Shown here piece by piece: positions 8,338 through 17,064 of a stretch of 64,000 nucleotides of DNA. The notes beneath the pieces were generated by a model. The model did no database searches. It was not told the origin of the DNA and saw nothing but the letters and a program-made list of their open reading frames with translations. This DNA comes from Deinococcus hopiensis KR-140 (GTDB lineage Bacteria; Deinococcota; Deinococci; Deinococcales; Deinococcaceae), in contig CALPYF020000011.1 of assembly GCA_943327755.2 (NCBI GenBank), positions 50,908 to 114,907 of the forward strand, written 5' to 3'. Position 1 is the stretch's first letter, and every line of letters starts with the position of its first letter. A program made the translations under genes and the position numbers.

Positions 8338-8883
8338 ATGACCCGCAGCGAGTCCAGGGTGCAGGTGCAGGGCCTGCATCACGTCACCATCGTCGGCTCC
8401 ACCCGCCAGAGTGCCCTGGACTTCTGGGAGGGGGTGCTGGGCATGCCGTTCGTGTTCGAGCAGCCGAACCTCGGCAACCCGGCCGAGAACCACCTGTACT
8501 TCGACCCCGGCGACGGCCGCCTGCTGACCGTCTTCACCGACGAGGGCCGCACGGACGCCGGGCGGGACGCGCCGCGCGAACCGGGCACCGTCGAGCATCT
8601 GGCATTCACCGTGTCACGCGCGACCTTCCAGCTCGCCCCGGCGCGGCTGCGGGCACGCGGCATCGAGGTGCTGGAACGCGACCGGGGCTTCATGGATTCC
8701 ATCTACTTCCGCGATCCGAACGGCATGAAGGTCGAACTGGCCTGCTACAAGTTCCAGACGCCCGAGGGCTTCCGGGACGCGGACGTGCTGCGCCGCGCCT
8801 ATGAGCTGCGCGTGGCGCGCGGCGACGCGTACCTCAGCCCCGAGCACCTCGCGGACGCCATCGAGGATCTGCTGCGCCGCTGA
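8338..8883 (+). CDS. VOC family protein (glyoxalase/dioxygenase superfamily)
   Basis: A 181-residue protein with paired beta-alpha-beta-beta-beta modules. The first begins GLHHVTIVGSTRQSALDFWEGVLGMPFV with a metal-ligand-type His; the second begins GTVEHLAFTV, and the final ligand-type Glu sits in DPNGMKVELACYKF. This is the pattern of ring-cleaving dioxygenases and glyoxalase-like proteins. The C-terminal tail (about 140-181) is helical and unassigned. The substrate is unknown. The gene follows the NodB-like gene closely on the same strand. Confidence 0.8.
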   Translation: MTRSESRVQVQGLHHVTIVGSTRQSALDFWEGVLGMPFVFEQPNLGNPAENHLYFDPGDGRLLTVFTDEGRTDAGRDAPREPGTVEHLAFTVSRATFQLAPARLRARGIEVLERDRGFMDSIYFRDPNGMKVELACYKFQTPEGFRDADVLRRAYELRVARGDAYLSPEHLADAIEDLLRR

Positions 8884-8896
8884 GCCGGATGCGCCG

Positions 8897-11794
8897 TCAG
8901 CCGGGCAGGGTGAAGGTCAGGGTGGTGCCCGCGCCGGGGCTGCTGTCCACGTCCAGGGTGCCGCCGGTCAGGGCGACGCGCTCACGCAGGCCGATCAGGC
9001 CAAGGTGCCCGGCCTGCGCGCGTTCCTGCGCCTGATCGGGCGTGAAGCCCTGCCCGTCGTCGCGGATGGCGACCTGCACGTGCCCCGCCTGGAACGCCAC
9101 GCGGATGGCGGCGCTGGCGGCCCCGGCGTGCTTGTCCACATTGTTCAGCGCCTCCTGCGACAGGCGGAACAGCGTGAGTTCCGTCGCGGCGTCCAGGCGG
9201 CGTTCCTGACCGCTGACCTCCAGGCGGGTGGGCGTGGCGGCCTGCGTGGCCAGCCATTCCAGGGCCGGGAGCAGGCCCAGGTCGTCCAGCACGCTGGGGC
9301 GGAGGTTGCGGGCGAAGCGGCGCACGCCGTCGATGGCGGCGTTCAGGTCGGTCAGGATTTCGTCGGCGCGGTCCTTCTGCGGGCCGTCGAGTTCGCGGGC
9401 GAGGCGGGCGACGCGGCGGGTGGTGGCGGTGAGGACCTGGGCGGTGTCGTCGTGCAGTTCACGGCTGATGCGGCGGCGTTCCTCCTCCTGCGCCTGCGTG
9501 AACAGCGTCAGGAAGGTGCGCATCTCGACGGTGCGGCTGGTGGCGGCCTCCAGCGCCTGTCCGCGCCGGGCGATCTCGTCGGCGAGGGTCTGGAGTTCCG
9601 AGAGGTCGCGCCCGACGGTCAGGACGCCGCGCCCGCCGTCCATGACGCCCACGCGCAGTTCCAGCCGGTGCGGGCCGATCTGGATCTCGGTGCGGCTCCC
9701 GCGTGAGGCGCGGCGGGCGCTGGCCCACGCGGCGCGCAGGGCGGGGCGGGTGTCGGGCGTGGGCAGGTCGAGGAGGTTGGCGCCCGGCAGCGGGCCGGTC
9801 AGCGGTTCGAGCAGCGTCCCCGCGGCCGGGTTGGCGTACGTGATGGTCCCGGCGGGGTCGGTGCTGATGATCAGGTCGTGCGCGCCCTCGGCCAGCTGGC
9901 GGTATCGGGCTTCCTGCCGTTCCAGTTCAGTCAGGAGGCGCTGGCGGGTCAGGGTCTGCGTGATCTGGTCGGCGACGCTGCGGGCCAGGGCCAGCAGGTG
10001 CTCACCGGGGGGGTCCGTGCCGGGATCGTCGAGGTACAGGAAGCCCAGCAGGGTGTCCTCGCCGCTCTGGTCGGGGTGGCCCTCGGCGCGCAGCGGGACG
10101 ATCAGGCCGCTGCCCGCGACGGCCAGGGTGTAGCGGCGGGTCAGGGCGCGCGCGCCGCGGCCCAGCTGCGCAGCCAGGGCGTGCAGGTCGCTCTGCGGGG
10201 GGACGTGCAGGTTGTACGTGGCGCAGCGGGTGAACGCGCCCTGGTCGTCGGTCAGGGCGATCAGGCCGCGCGCGGCGTTCATGGCGTGCGTGACCAGCCG
10301 CGCCGCGTCGGCCAGCGCGGCGTCGCTCTGGTCCTCGCCGAGGCTGCGGCCCAGGTTCAGCAGCAGCGCGGCCTCGTTCTCGCGGCGCAGTTCCTCCTCG
10401 TACAGGCGGGCGTTCTCGATGGCCAGGCCCGCCTGCGACGCGAACACGGCGGCCAGCGCCTGATCGTCGGCGTCCAGCGGCAGGGCGTCCTGCCAGTACA
10501 GGGTCAGCGCGCCGAACACGCCCGCGCGGGTGGTCAGGGGCAGGCTGATCACGCCCCGGTACGGGTAGCGGCCGGCGGCCAGCAGCTGCCGAGTGTAGCG
10601 GCTGCTGCCCCCGTAGTGCGCCTGCGTGAGGTCGCGCGCGGCGACGGGCTGGCACTCGGCGATGGCGCGCCCGGTGACGCCCAGGCCGACCTTGGCGCGC
10701 ACGCGCAGCATGTACTCGTTCGGGAGGCCCAGCGCGGAGCGGATGTTCACGGTGCGCCCGTCCGGCTGGCGTTCGTACACGGCGGCGGCGTCCGCGCGGA
10801 AGAGGGTCACGGCCCGCTCCAGCACGCGGGTCAGGGTGTCACTCAGGTGCAGGCTGCCCGCCAGGGCCGCGCCCGCCTCGCGCAGCGCCTCGGCGGCCTC
10901 GCGCTTGCGGGTCTCGATGCCGTACAGGCGGGCGTTGTCGATGGCGAGCGAGGCCTGCTCGGCCAGGGCCAGTACCAGCCGGGCGTCGTCCTCGCTGGCG
11001 CTGGAGCCGGGCTGCTGGGTGTCCACGTACAGCAGGCCCAGCGCCTGCCCGCGCGCGGAGAGGGGCGCGATGACGGCGGCGTGCGGGGCGAGTTCCGCCA
11101 ATCCCTGCGCCAGGGGACTGCCCGCGTCGCGCGGACGCTCGAAGCGGATGGCCTCGCCGCGCTGCACCAGCGTCTCGAAGGTCACGGGGCCCACGCCGAT
11201 CCCGCCGCGGAATTCCTCGTCGAAGCCGTGCGTGAAGACCTCGCCGGTGCGGGCGCGGCCGCCCTCGTGGAATTCGCTGAACAGCGCCACGAACGCCCGG
11301 CGGAAGCCCAGGGCCAGCGCGGCGCTCTGCGCGGTGACGGTGAGGACCTCCGCGAGGTCCAGGCTGCCGCCCAGGCGCCGCACTAGGCCCTCGACGGTCT
11401 CGGCGATGCGGCCGTGGCCGCGCCGGGCCTCGCGGCCCTGGACGCCCTCGACCGCCAGGGCCAGCAGCGGGGCGGCGCCCAGCAGCGCGCGCAGCCCGTC
11501 GGGACTGGCGCCCACGGCCTCCAGCACGCCGCAGCCGAAGGGCAGCGCCGCGAGCATGCCGTCTTCGAGCAGCGTGCCGACGGTCAGGGCCTCGTGCGCC
11601 AGCGCGCCGTCACTGAGGGCCAGGCCGCGCCCCTCCTCGGCCACGGGCGTCAGGGCGGCGTCCTGCACGACCCACACGCGAACGCCATGCGCGTGCAGGA
11701 CCGGGCAGGCGTACGCAGCGAGGTCCCGCGCGAACGCGGCGACACTCGACGCCTGCGAGAGGGTCTGCGGGAACGGCGGGAGGACCTCGGACAC
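8897..11794 (-). CDS. multi-GAF/PAS sensor histidine kinase (NarL-type partner)
   Basis: A 965-residue kinase without membrane segments. From the N-terminus it shows a degenerate GAF-like region, then GAF domains each ending in a characteristic IDNARLY or IENARLY linker, a PAS domain (RQLAEGAHDLIISTDPAGTI), the HisKA_3 dimerisation helix with phospho-acceptor in RRRISRELHDDTAQ, and a HATPase_c domain (LSQEALNNVDKH, RDDGQGF, GLIGLRERV). It should sense small molecules or redox state in the cytoplasm. The GTG start lies 5 nt after the stop of its response regulator gene, so the pair is one operon with the regulator first. The reading frame remains open far upstream, but that extension is a shadow of the regulator gene. 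Confidence 0.88.
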   Translation of the reverse strand: MSEVLPPFPQTLSQASSVAAFARDLAAYACPVLHAHGVRVWVVQDAALTPVAEEGRGLALSDGALAHEALTVGTLLEDGMLAALPFGCGVLEAVGASPDGLRALLGAAPLLALAVEGVQGREARRGHGRIAETVEGLVRRLGGSLDLAEVLTVTAQSAALALGFRRAFVALFSEFHEGGRARTGEVFTHGFDEEFRGGIGVGPVTFETLVQRGEAIRFERPRDAGSPLAQGLAELAPHAAVIAPLSARGQALGLLYVDTQQPGSSASEDDARLVLALAEQASLAIDNARLYGIETRKREAAEALREAGAALAGSLHLSDTLTRVLERAVTLFRADAAAVYERQPDGRTVNIRSALGLPNEYMLRVRAKVGLGVTGRAIAECQPVAARDLTQAHYGGSSRYTRQLLAAGRYPYRGVISLPLTTRAGVFGALTLYWQDALPLDADDQALAAVFASQAGLAIENARLYEEELRRENEAALLLNLGRSLGEDQSDAALADAARLVTHAMNAARGLIALTDDQGAFTRCATYNLHVPPQSDLHALAAQLGRGARALTRRYTLAVAGSGLIVPLRAEGHPDQSGEDTLLGFLYLDDPGTDPPGEHLLALARSVADQITQTLTRQRLLTELERQEARYRQLAEGAHDLIISTDPAGTITYANPAAGTLLEPLTGPLPGANLLDLPTPDTRPALRAAWASARRASRGSRTEIQIGPHRLELRVGVMDGGRGVLTVGRDLSELQTLADEIARRGQALEAATSRTVEMRTFLTLFTQAQEEERRRISRELHDDTAQVLTATTRRVARLARELDGPQKDRADEILTDLNAAIDGVRRFARNLRPSVLDDLGLLPALEWLATQAATPTRLEVSGQERRLDAATELTLFRLSQEALNNVDKHAGAASAAIRVAFQAGHVQVAIRDDGQGFTPDQAQERAQAGHLGLIGLRERVALTGGTLDVDSSPGAGTTLTFTLPG

Positions 11795-11799
11795 CGCGC

Positions 11800-12486
11800 T
11801 TACAGGTTCTTCGGGTCGATCCAGCCGCGCTTGATGCCGTACAGGACCGCCTCGGTGCGGCTGCCGACCCCCAGCTTGCTGAAGATGTTCGCCAGGTGCA
11901 CCTGCACGGTGCGGGGGCTGATGTCCAGGTCCCGCGCGATCTCCTTGTTGGTGCGGCCGGTGGCGGCCACGCGCAGCACCTCCAGCTCGCGGGGGCTGAG
12001 GTCGTCCTCGGGGGGCGTGGGGGTGGTGTGGGTGCTGAAGCGTTCCAGAACCTTCTTCGCCACGCTGGGGTGCAGCGCGCTCTCCCCGGCGGCCACGGCG
12101 CGCACGGCGCCGAGCAGGTCGTCCTCGGAGGCGTTCTTCAGCAGGTACCCGGCGGCCCCGGCTTCCAGCAGCGCGAACACGTACGCGTCGTCGTCGTAGC
12201 TGGTGAGCACCAGCACACCCACGCCGGGCCGCTCGGCCTTGATGGCGCGCGTCGCGTCGATGCCGTTCATGCCGGGCATGCTGACGTCCATCAGGATCAC
12301 GTCCGGCGTGAGTTCCCGGGCGCGCAGGATGGCCTCCTCCCCGCTGCCCGCCTCGCCGACCACGCGCAGGTCCGCCTCGCTTTCGAGCAGTTCGCGGGTG
12401 CCCTTGCGCACGACCGGGTGGTCGTCGACGAGCAGCAGCGTGATGGGGCGCGTGGAACCGGCTTCGAGGGTCTCGGCGTCGAGCAT
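11800..12486 (-). CDS. NarL/FixJ family response regulator
   Basis: A 228-residue two-domain regulator: receiver (about 14-135) with acidic pair D21/D22, phospho-acceptor D67 (VILMDVSMPGMNG) and the LTSYD switch segment, then a LuxR-type helix-turn-helix (LSPRELEVLRVAATGRTNKEI...TVQVHLANIFSKLGV). The cognate kinase is encoded immediately downstream. TATGCT lies 6 nt before the ATG, a leaderless-type promoter for the operon. Targets are unknown. Confidence 0.93.
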   Translation of the reverse strand: MLDAETLEAGSTRPITLLLVDDHPVVRKGTRELLESEADLRVVGEAGSGEEAILRARELTPDVILMDVSMPGMNGIDATRAIKAERPGVGVLVLTSYDDDAYVFALLEAGAAGYLLKNASEDDLLGAVRAVAAGESALHPSVAKKVLERFSTHTTPTPPEDDLSPRELEVLRVAATGRTNKEIARDLDISPRTVQVHLANIFSKLGVGSRTEAVLYGIKRGWIDPKNL

Positions 12487-12492
12487 GCGCGC

Positions 12493-12498
12493 AGCATA
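12493..12498 (-). promoter_or_regulatory. -10 element TATGCT, leaderless-type
   Basis: On the minus strand TATGCT is separated from the response regulator ATG (12486) by 6 nt. Confidence 0.5.
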
Positions 12499-12517
12499 GC
12501 CCGCACATAGCGAACAC

Positions 12518-12541
12518 CGCCTCAGCCGAGTGGCCGAGGCG
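12518..12541 (-). terminator. hairpin between the substrate-binding protein and response regulator genes
   Basis: CGCCTC...GAGGCG with an inner GCC/GGC stem and a GAGT loop. It lies 20 nt after the stop of the substrate-binding protein gene on the minus strand. There is no long T run. Confidence 0.5.
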
Positions 12542-12561
12542 GCGCCGTGAATCAGCGGGGA

Positions 12562-14301
12562 TTACTCCTTGCTGAGGTTCTTCCAGTACGTGCCGCTGGT
12601 AAAGGCGATCATGGGGTTGAACGTGTCGGCGCTCACGCCCTTGATGTTGTCCCGGTAGGGGAACACGATGGGCTGCGAGGGCATGATCACGTAGTACGCC
12701 TCGTCCTGGGCGCGCTTGGCGATCTGGGCGTACAGCTCGTCACGGCGGGCCGTGTCGGTGGTGCTGCGCGCTTCCTTGATCCAGGTGTCCAGCTGCGTGT
12801 CGCCCGCGTTCAGGCGCGGCCCGTAGTACCCGTTGCTGGCGTAGAAGGTCGAGACGAAGTTGTCCGGGTCGGCGTAGTCAGGCGCCCAGGCGCTCAGGAC
12901 CATCGCTTCCTTGGGGACGTTCTTGGAGTTGATCAGCTCGCTCCATTCCTTGGCCACGATGTTCACCTTGAACTTGGGGTTCAGGGCTTCGATGTTCTTC
13001 TTCAGCAGCTCCATGGCGGTCTGCTGGGTCTGCGCGCCGGCGCGGTAGGACACGTTGATCGTGAAGCCCTTGTCCCACACCTGCCCGCCCCAGGCGCGCT
13101 GGAACGCGGCCTTGGCGAGGTCGAGGTCGAACTTGGCGGCCTCGAGGTTGCTGTCGTAGCCGGGGAAGGAGTCAGGCAGCAGGAAGTTGCGGGGCGTGCC
13201 CTTGCCCTCCTGAACCTGCTCGATGTACGTGGGCACGTCGAACGCGGCCACGAAGCCCCGGCGGACGTCGGCGTCCTTGAAGAAGTCGCTGGGGATGCCC
13301 TTGCCGTCCAGCTTGCCGCTGCCGAGCGCGCCACCTTCGGCGATCTTCTCGTTCATGCTGAAGCCCGAGGCGGTGGTGTTGGCGAGGTCGTCCAGCACCG
13401 CCACACCCTCTTTGCCCTGCAGCTGGCTGCTGATGATCGCGCGGGGCACCTCGATGAAGTCCGCGTCGCCCTTCAGGAAGGCCTGCACGCGGGCGGCCTC
13501 TTCGGGCACCTTCTGCAGGATCACGTTCTTGATCTGGGGCTTGTCCTCGCCCCAGTAGCCGTCGAAGGCGGTCAGGGTGATGGCGTTCGCGTCGCGGTTG
13601 ACGAGCTTGTACGCGCCGGTGCCGCTGGGCTGCTTGTTCAGCTCGCTGCCCATCAGGTCCTTGCCGACCCAGTCCTTCCAGGTGGCTTCAGCGCCGTCCC
13701 ACTCGCCGATTTCCTTGGCGTGCTTGCTGTCCACGATGCCCTGGCCGATGTAGGCCAGTTTGGTCATGAACGCCGGGTCGACGGCGGGCAGCGTGAAGAC
13801 CAGGGTGTTGCCGTCGCACTTGACGGCGCTGCTGATCTTCGCCCAGGTGATGCTGGTGTCGTCCTTGGCGTTGCTGGGGGTGCCCAGCAGGCTCTCGGAC
13901 AGGAACCAGTTGCCGCTGTCGGCGGTGTTCGTCACGAGGTTGCGGCGGAAGGTGTACTCGGCGTCGGCGCAGGTGAAGTCGTTGCCGGTGTGGAACTTCA
14001 CGCCGTCGCGCAGGGTGAAGCGGTATTCCTTGCCGCCCTGGCCTTCCTGCCACTCGGTGGCGAGGACGGGCTCAACCTTGGTGATGTCGTTGCCCTTGTA
14101 GCCGACCAGGGTCTCGTACATGTTCTCGACGATCTGCCCGCTGGAGGTGTCGTAGGTGGTACCGGGGTCCAGGGTGGGCACATCGGCGGACTGCTGGATG
14201 ACCAGGGTGCTGGCGGCGCCGCCGGCCTGCTTGTTGTTACACGCGGCGAGCGTGAGGGACAGCGTGGCGAGCGCCACGGCGCTGAGGGTCTTGTTCTTCA
14301 T
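12562..14301 (-). CDS. peptide/nickel-type ABC transporter substrate-binding lipoprotein
   Basis: A 579-residue SBP family 5 (DppA/OppA-like) protein. The N-terminus MKNKTLSAVALATLSLTLAAC is a lipoprotein signal with the lipobox Cys at about residue 21. The family signature follows as PTLDPGTTYDTSSGQIVENMYETLVGY, and the C-terminal region carries DYADPDNFVSTFYASNGYYGPRLN. It would bind oligopeptides outside the membrane and deliver them to a permease not encoded in this window. The start is set by AAGGAG 5 nt upstream and by the signal peptide. The leader is long and holds a leaderless micro-ORF (14401-14463). Confidence 0.92.
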   Translation of the reverse strand: MKNKTLSAVALATLSLTLAACNNKQAGGAASTLVIQQSADVPTLDPGTTYDTSSGQIVENMYETLVGYKGNDITKVEPVLATEWQEGQGGKEYRFTLRDGVKFHTGNDFTCADAEYTFRRNLVTNTADSGNWFLSESLLGTPSNAKDDTSITWAKISSAVKCDGNTLVFTLPAVDPAFMTKLAYIGQGIVDSKHAKEIGEWDGAEATWKDWVGKDLMGSELNKQPSGTGAYKLVNRDANAITLTAFDGYWGEDKPQIKNVILQKVPEEAARVQAFLKGDADFIEVPRAIISSQLQGKEGVAVLDDLANTTASGFSMNEKIAEGGALGSGKLDGKGIPSDFFKDADVRRGFVAAFDVPTYIEQVQEGKGTPRNFLLPDSFPGYDSNLEAAKFDLDLAKAAFQRAWGGQVWDKGFTINVSYRAGAQTQQTAMELLKKNIEALNPKFKVNIVAKEWSELINSKNVPKEAMVLSAWAPDYADPDNFVSTFYASNGYYGPRLNAGDTQLDTWIKEARSTTDTARRDELYAQIAKRAQDEAYYVIMPSQPIVFPYRDNIKGVSADTFNPMIAFTSGTYWKNLSKE

Positions 14302-14400
14302 GCGTACTCCTTGGGGCGGGAAACGAGAGGAGCTTCCCGGACACTGGCGGGTCGGGTCACAGATGGACACCTGCGGGGAGAACGTACAGGGAACAGGGTG

Positions 14401-14463
14401 TCAGTGGCCGCCGCGCACGCCGAGATCAATCTGCGGTGCAGGGCGTCCCATCCAGGCCGTCAT
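14401..14463 (-). CDS. leaderless 20-residue micro-ORF in the substrate-binding protein leader
   Basis: On the minus strand TAGCAT (14472-14477) is followed after 8 nt by an ATG that reads MTAWMGRPAPQIDLGVRGGH and stops at 14401, about 100 nt before the transporter gene. Because the mRNA would begin at this ATG, the micro-ORF would be translated first. It could act as a regulatory leader peptide for peptide uptake. No -35 and no homology are recognised. Confidence 0.35.
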   Translation of the reverse strand: MTAWMGRPAPQIDLGVRGGH

Positions 14464-14679
14464 GGCCTCTCATGCTAGGAATGGCAGGTGAGAAGTTCCC
14501 GCCAGAAGCCTGAAGGTACCGCATGGGGAACAGGAAGGAAACTTACGGTTGTCCCCCCGTGGGAGACGCATGGGCGTCCTGGACGCAGGCCGGGCTGGTC
14601 GGCCCGAAGCGGCCCCATCCGCTGCGTCCAGCTGCCGGGGATTGCGAGGCCCTGCACAGCCGCCTACGGACACAACCGT

Positions 14680-14685
14680 TAAGGT
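14680..14685 (+). promoter_or_regulatory. -10 element TAAGGT, leaderless-type
   Basis: TAAGGT is separated from the hslO ATG (14692) by 6 nt, with no Shine-Dalgarno sequence. Confidence 0.5.
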
Positions 14686-14691
14686 GTCGGG

Positions 14692-15600
14692 ATGACTGCA
14701 CCGATTCCCGAATCCTTCATTCTGCGCGGCACGGCGGCGCAGGGCACCCTGCGACTGGTCGGCATGGACGCCACCCGCGTCGTCGAGGACGCCCGGCTGC
14801 GCCACCACCTCTCCAAGACCGCCACCGCCGCGCTGGGCCGCACCCTGACCGCCAGCGTGCTGCTAGCCGTCGTGCTGGGCAAGAAGACCGACAGCCGCGT
14901 GAACATCCGCGTCGAGGGCGGCGGCCCGGTCGGCTGGGTCGTCGCCGAGGGCAGCACCGACGGGCGCGTGCGCGGCTACGTCCGCCACCCCGACGCCGAC
15001 CTGCCGCTGCGCGAACGCGACGGCAAGCTGGACGTGAGCGGCATCGTCGGCACCGACGGCGAGATCAGCGTCACGCGCCTGCTCGACAACGGCGAACCCT
15101 ACACCGGCAGCGCTGGCCTGGTCAGCGGCGAGATCGCCGAGGACGTCAGCACCTACCTGGGCGTGTCCGAACAGATTCCCAACGCCGTGCTGCTCGGCGT
15201 GTACGAGGAAGGCGGCCGGGTGGCGCACGCCGGCGGCCTGCTGATCCAGGCGATGCCCGGCGTGACCGACGAGACCCTGGCGAAACTGGAGGCGAACATC
15301 CGCGCCATGGGGCAGATCACCGACAACCTGCGCCGCGGCGGCCTGCTGGAAGCCATCAGCCGCGCCACCGAGGGCCTCGACGTGCAACTCGCACCCGACG
15401 CGCAGCCCGCCCGGTTCGCGTGCCGCTGCTCCCGCGAACGCGCCGCCGACAGCCTGAAGTTCTTCAACCCCGAAGAGCGGCAGGAGATGATCGACGCGGG
15501 CGGCCAGGAGATCGTCTGCCACTGGTGCGGCGAACGCTACCAACTCTCCCCCGACGAGATCGCCGCGCTGGACGAGCAGCCGGTGCGCGCCCAGGCCTGA
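14692..15600 (+). CDS. hslO: redox-regulated chaperone Hsp33
   Basis: A 302-residue Hsp33. The C-terminal zinc switch is intact as CxC (C244, C246) and CxxC (C276, C279): oxidation releases zinc and activates holdase function. The N-terminal domain (TAAVGRTLTASVLL-type core at about 45-62, VEGGGPVGWVVAEG, VTRLLDNGEPYTGSAGLVSGEIAEDVSTYL) matches the family. It would protect proteins during oxidative stress in the cytoplasm. The RiPP-like NTase/B2 gene starts 16 nt downstream on the same strand, so the two may be cotranscribed. Confidence 0.96.
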   Translation: MTAPIPESFILRGTAAQGTLRLVGMDATRVVEDARLRHHLSKTATAALGRTLTASVLLAVVLGKKTDSRVNIRVEGGGPVGWVVAEGSTDGRVRGYVRHPDADLPLRERDGKLDVSGIVGTDGEISVTRLLDNGEPYTGSAGLVSGEIAEDVSTYLGVSEQIPNAVLLGVYEEGGRVAHAGGLLIQAMPGVTDETLAKLEANIRAMGQITDNLRRGGLLEAISRATEGLDVQLAPDAQPARFACRCSRERAADSLKFFNPEERQEMIDAGGQEIVCHWCGERYQLSPDEIAALDEQPVRAQA

Positions 15601-15616
15601 GCACCCCTGACTTCGG

Positions 15617-16978
15617 ATGACCTCCCTGCGTGATCTTCAGGAGGCCCTGACCCTCCCCGCACCGCAGCTGGAAAACCGTCACGTCCAGGCCGCGCACCGG
15701 GCCCGGCTGAGGGGCGCGCTGCGGGCGCGGTTGCCCGAGGATCATCCTGCCCGCGCCGCACTGGCCGCCGACGCAGAGGTCCTGGCAGCGCGGCACGCCC
15801 GCAGCCGCCTGGTCCTGCGGCCCCTGCTGCGGGCCTGGGGGCAGGCGGAAATTCCTGTTCTGCTGTTCGGGGGCTTCGCCCTGAGCGAATTTGAGTACCG
15901 CACGACCAGCGAGCGTTTTTACGGCGAGGTGGACGTCCTGCTGCCCTCCGATCCGGAAACCGTGCGTCTTGCTGTAGACCTCGCCCGTACTCTCGGGTGG
16001 CAGAGCAACCGGCTGGAGGACACCCGGGGCCTGCCCGGCAGGCAGCACAGGAGCACTCAGCTGTCGGCACCGGATCACAGCCTGCGCCTGAACGTGGCCC
16101 GCTGGATCGTTCCTACCTCCATGATCTCCCCGGCGCGCGCTGCCCAGGTGACCGCTGGCCTGTGGCACCGCGCCCGGCAGACCGACTGGGACGGCCTGGA
16201 TATCCTGCGCCCCGACCCGCACGACGAGATTCTGCTCGCCCTGGTTGCGCGGCGGGCCTGGAGCAGCGAGCGCAGCGGCCTGACGGGACTGGATTACCTG
16301 GACCTCGGGCAGCTGCTCCCACGGGCCACGCCGGTACACCTGCAGGACCGTGCGCGTGAACTGGGCCTGCCCCACACCTGGGACGCCTTCGGGCAGCTGT
16401 GCGACCCCACGCGGGACCACCTGATCCTGGACCCCGGGCATACCGGCCCGGCCCTGAAAGCCGCCATGCAGGCCGACGGGGTGAGACCCAGCCCGCACGT
16501 ATGGCAGCGGCTGCGGCGTCTCGCGTTCCTTCTGCCCGGCGTACCTGCCGCGCTGCTGGACGTCGCGTGGGCCGCCCGGGCCGTCCGTCAGGGCGGAGAT
16601 CCCCGCCGTCATCTGGACCGCTGCCCTGGCCCAGCCACGCCGCGCCCGGTCACGCCAGACGTCCTTGAGCGCACGCTGACCGTCACGGCGCACGTCACGC
16701 GCCTGACCCATCCGCGTCAGCAGCGCGCCGGTATCTGCGTCCCACGCGCCTACGCCAGTTACCGGGCGCTGCGCCGGGCCGGGCACCCCGTCCAGTTCCT
16801 GAGCGGCGTGACGCGCGAGGGGGGCGATCTCCTCAGCCACGCCTGGGTGGAAGATCACCTGGGCGCCCTGGACGCCTATCACGAACCCCAGAACCGGGAC
16901 GTCTTTCAGGTGCTGCTCGCCCACCCTACCTCCGTTCTGGCAAGCCGGGCTGCGGAGGCGAAAGAGCAGCCGAGCTGA
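15617..16978 (+). CDS. nucleotidyltransferase fused to lasso-type B2 leader peptidase
   Basis: A 453-residue two-domain protein. Residues 60-270 resemble the NTP_transf_5 nucleotidyltransferase family (LLFGGFALSEFEY, then YGEVDVLLP, where the usual DxD is ExD). Residues 360-440 are a Transglut_core3 cysteine-protease domain as in lasso-peptide B2 proteins, with catalytic-type C374 (GICVPRAYASYRALRRAG), H408 (SHAWVED) and D419. B2 proteins cleave the leader of RiPP precursors delivered by a PqqD-like partner. Such a partner (17924-18178) and a precursor with a lasso-type leader (18344-18499) lie next to it. The fusion is unusual. The gene is convergent with the kinase gene. Confidence 0.8.
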   Translation: MTSLRDLQEALTLPAPQLENRHVQAAHRARLRGALRARLPEDHPARAALAADAEVLAARHARSRLVLRPLLRAWGQAEIPVLLFGGFALSEFEYRTTSERFYGEVDVLLPSDPETVRLAVDLARTLGWQSNRLEDTRGLPGRQHRSTQLSAPDHSLRLNVARWIVPTSMISPARAAQVTAGLWHRARQTDWDGLDILRPDPHDEILLALVARRAWSSERSGLTGLDYLDLGQLLPRATPVHLQDRARELGLPHTWDAFGQLCDPTRDHLILDPGHTGPALKAAMQADGVRPSPHVWQRLRRLAFLLPGVPAALLDVAWAARAVRQGGDPRRHLDRCPGPATPRPVTPDVLERTLTVTAHVTRLTHPRQQRAGICVPRAYASYRALRRAGHPVQFLSGVTREGGDLLSHAWVEDHLGALDAYHEPQNRDVFQVLLAHPTSVLASRAAEAKEQPS

Positions 16979-17064
16979 ACTTCCCCTTCCACCCCTGGAC
17001 CTGACTGCAGAGCCAGATTCCTGAACGCCGCCCCCGGCAGCGCAGCCACAGGAGCGGCCGACCG

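Larger units (their letters stand above)
14302..14691. other. 390-bp divergent intergenic region
   Basis: This is the longest gap between clear genes. Minus-strand side: AAGGAG SD (14307-14312), hairpin CGGGAA/TTCCCG (14317-14339), a 20-codon leaderless-type micro-ORF (14401-14463) and its -10 (14472-14477). Plus-strand side: hairpin CGGGC/GCCCG (about 14591-14606) and the hslO -10 (14680-14685). Between 14488 and 14670 nothing else convincing is seen; short open frames there have no recognisable features. Confidence 0.5.

Noticed and set aside
8897..12517. A single 1206-codon open frame on the minus strand suggesting a regulator-kinase fusion
   Set aside because: The upstream third is a shadow of the response regulator gene in another frame. 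The regulator has its own stop (11800-11802), promoter and complete domains, and the kinase starts at GTG 11794.
14488..14682. Open frames of about 60 codons between the substrate-binding protein and hslO
   Set aside because: No promoter or SD at the starts, and composition like that of chance high-GC frames.
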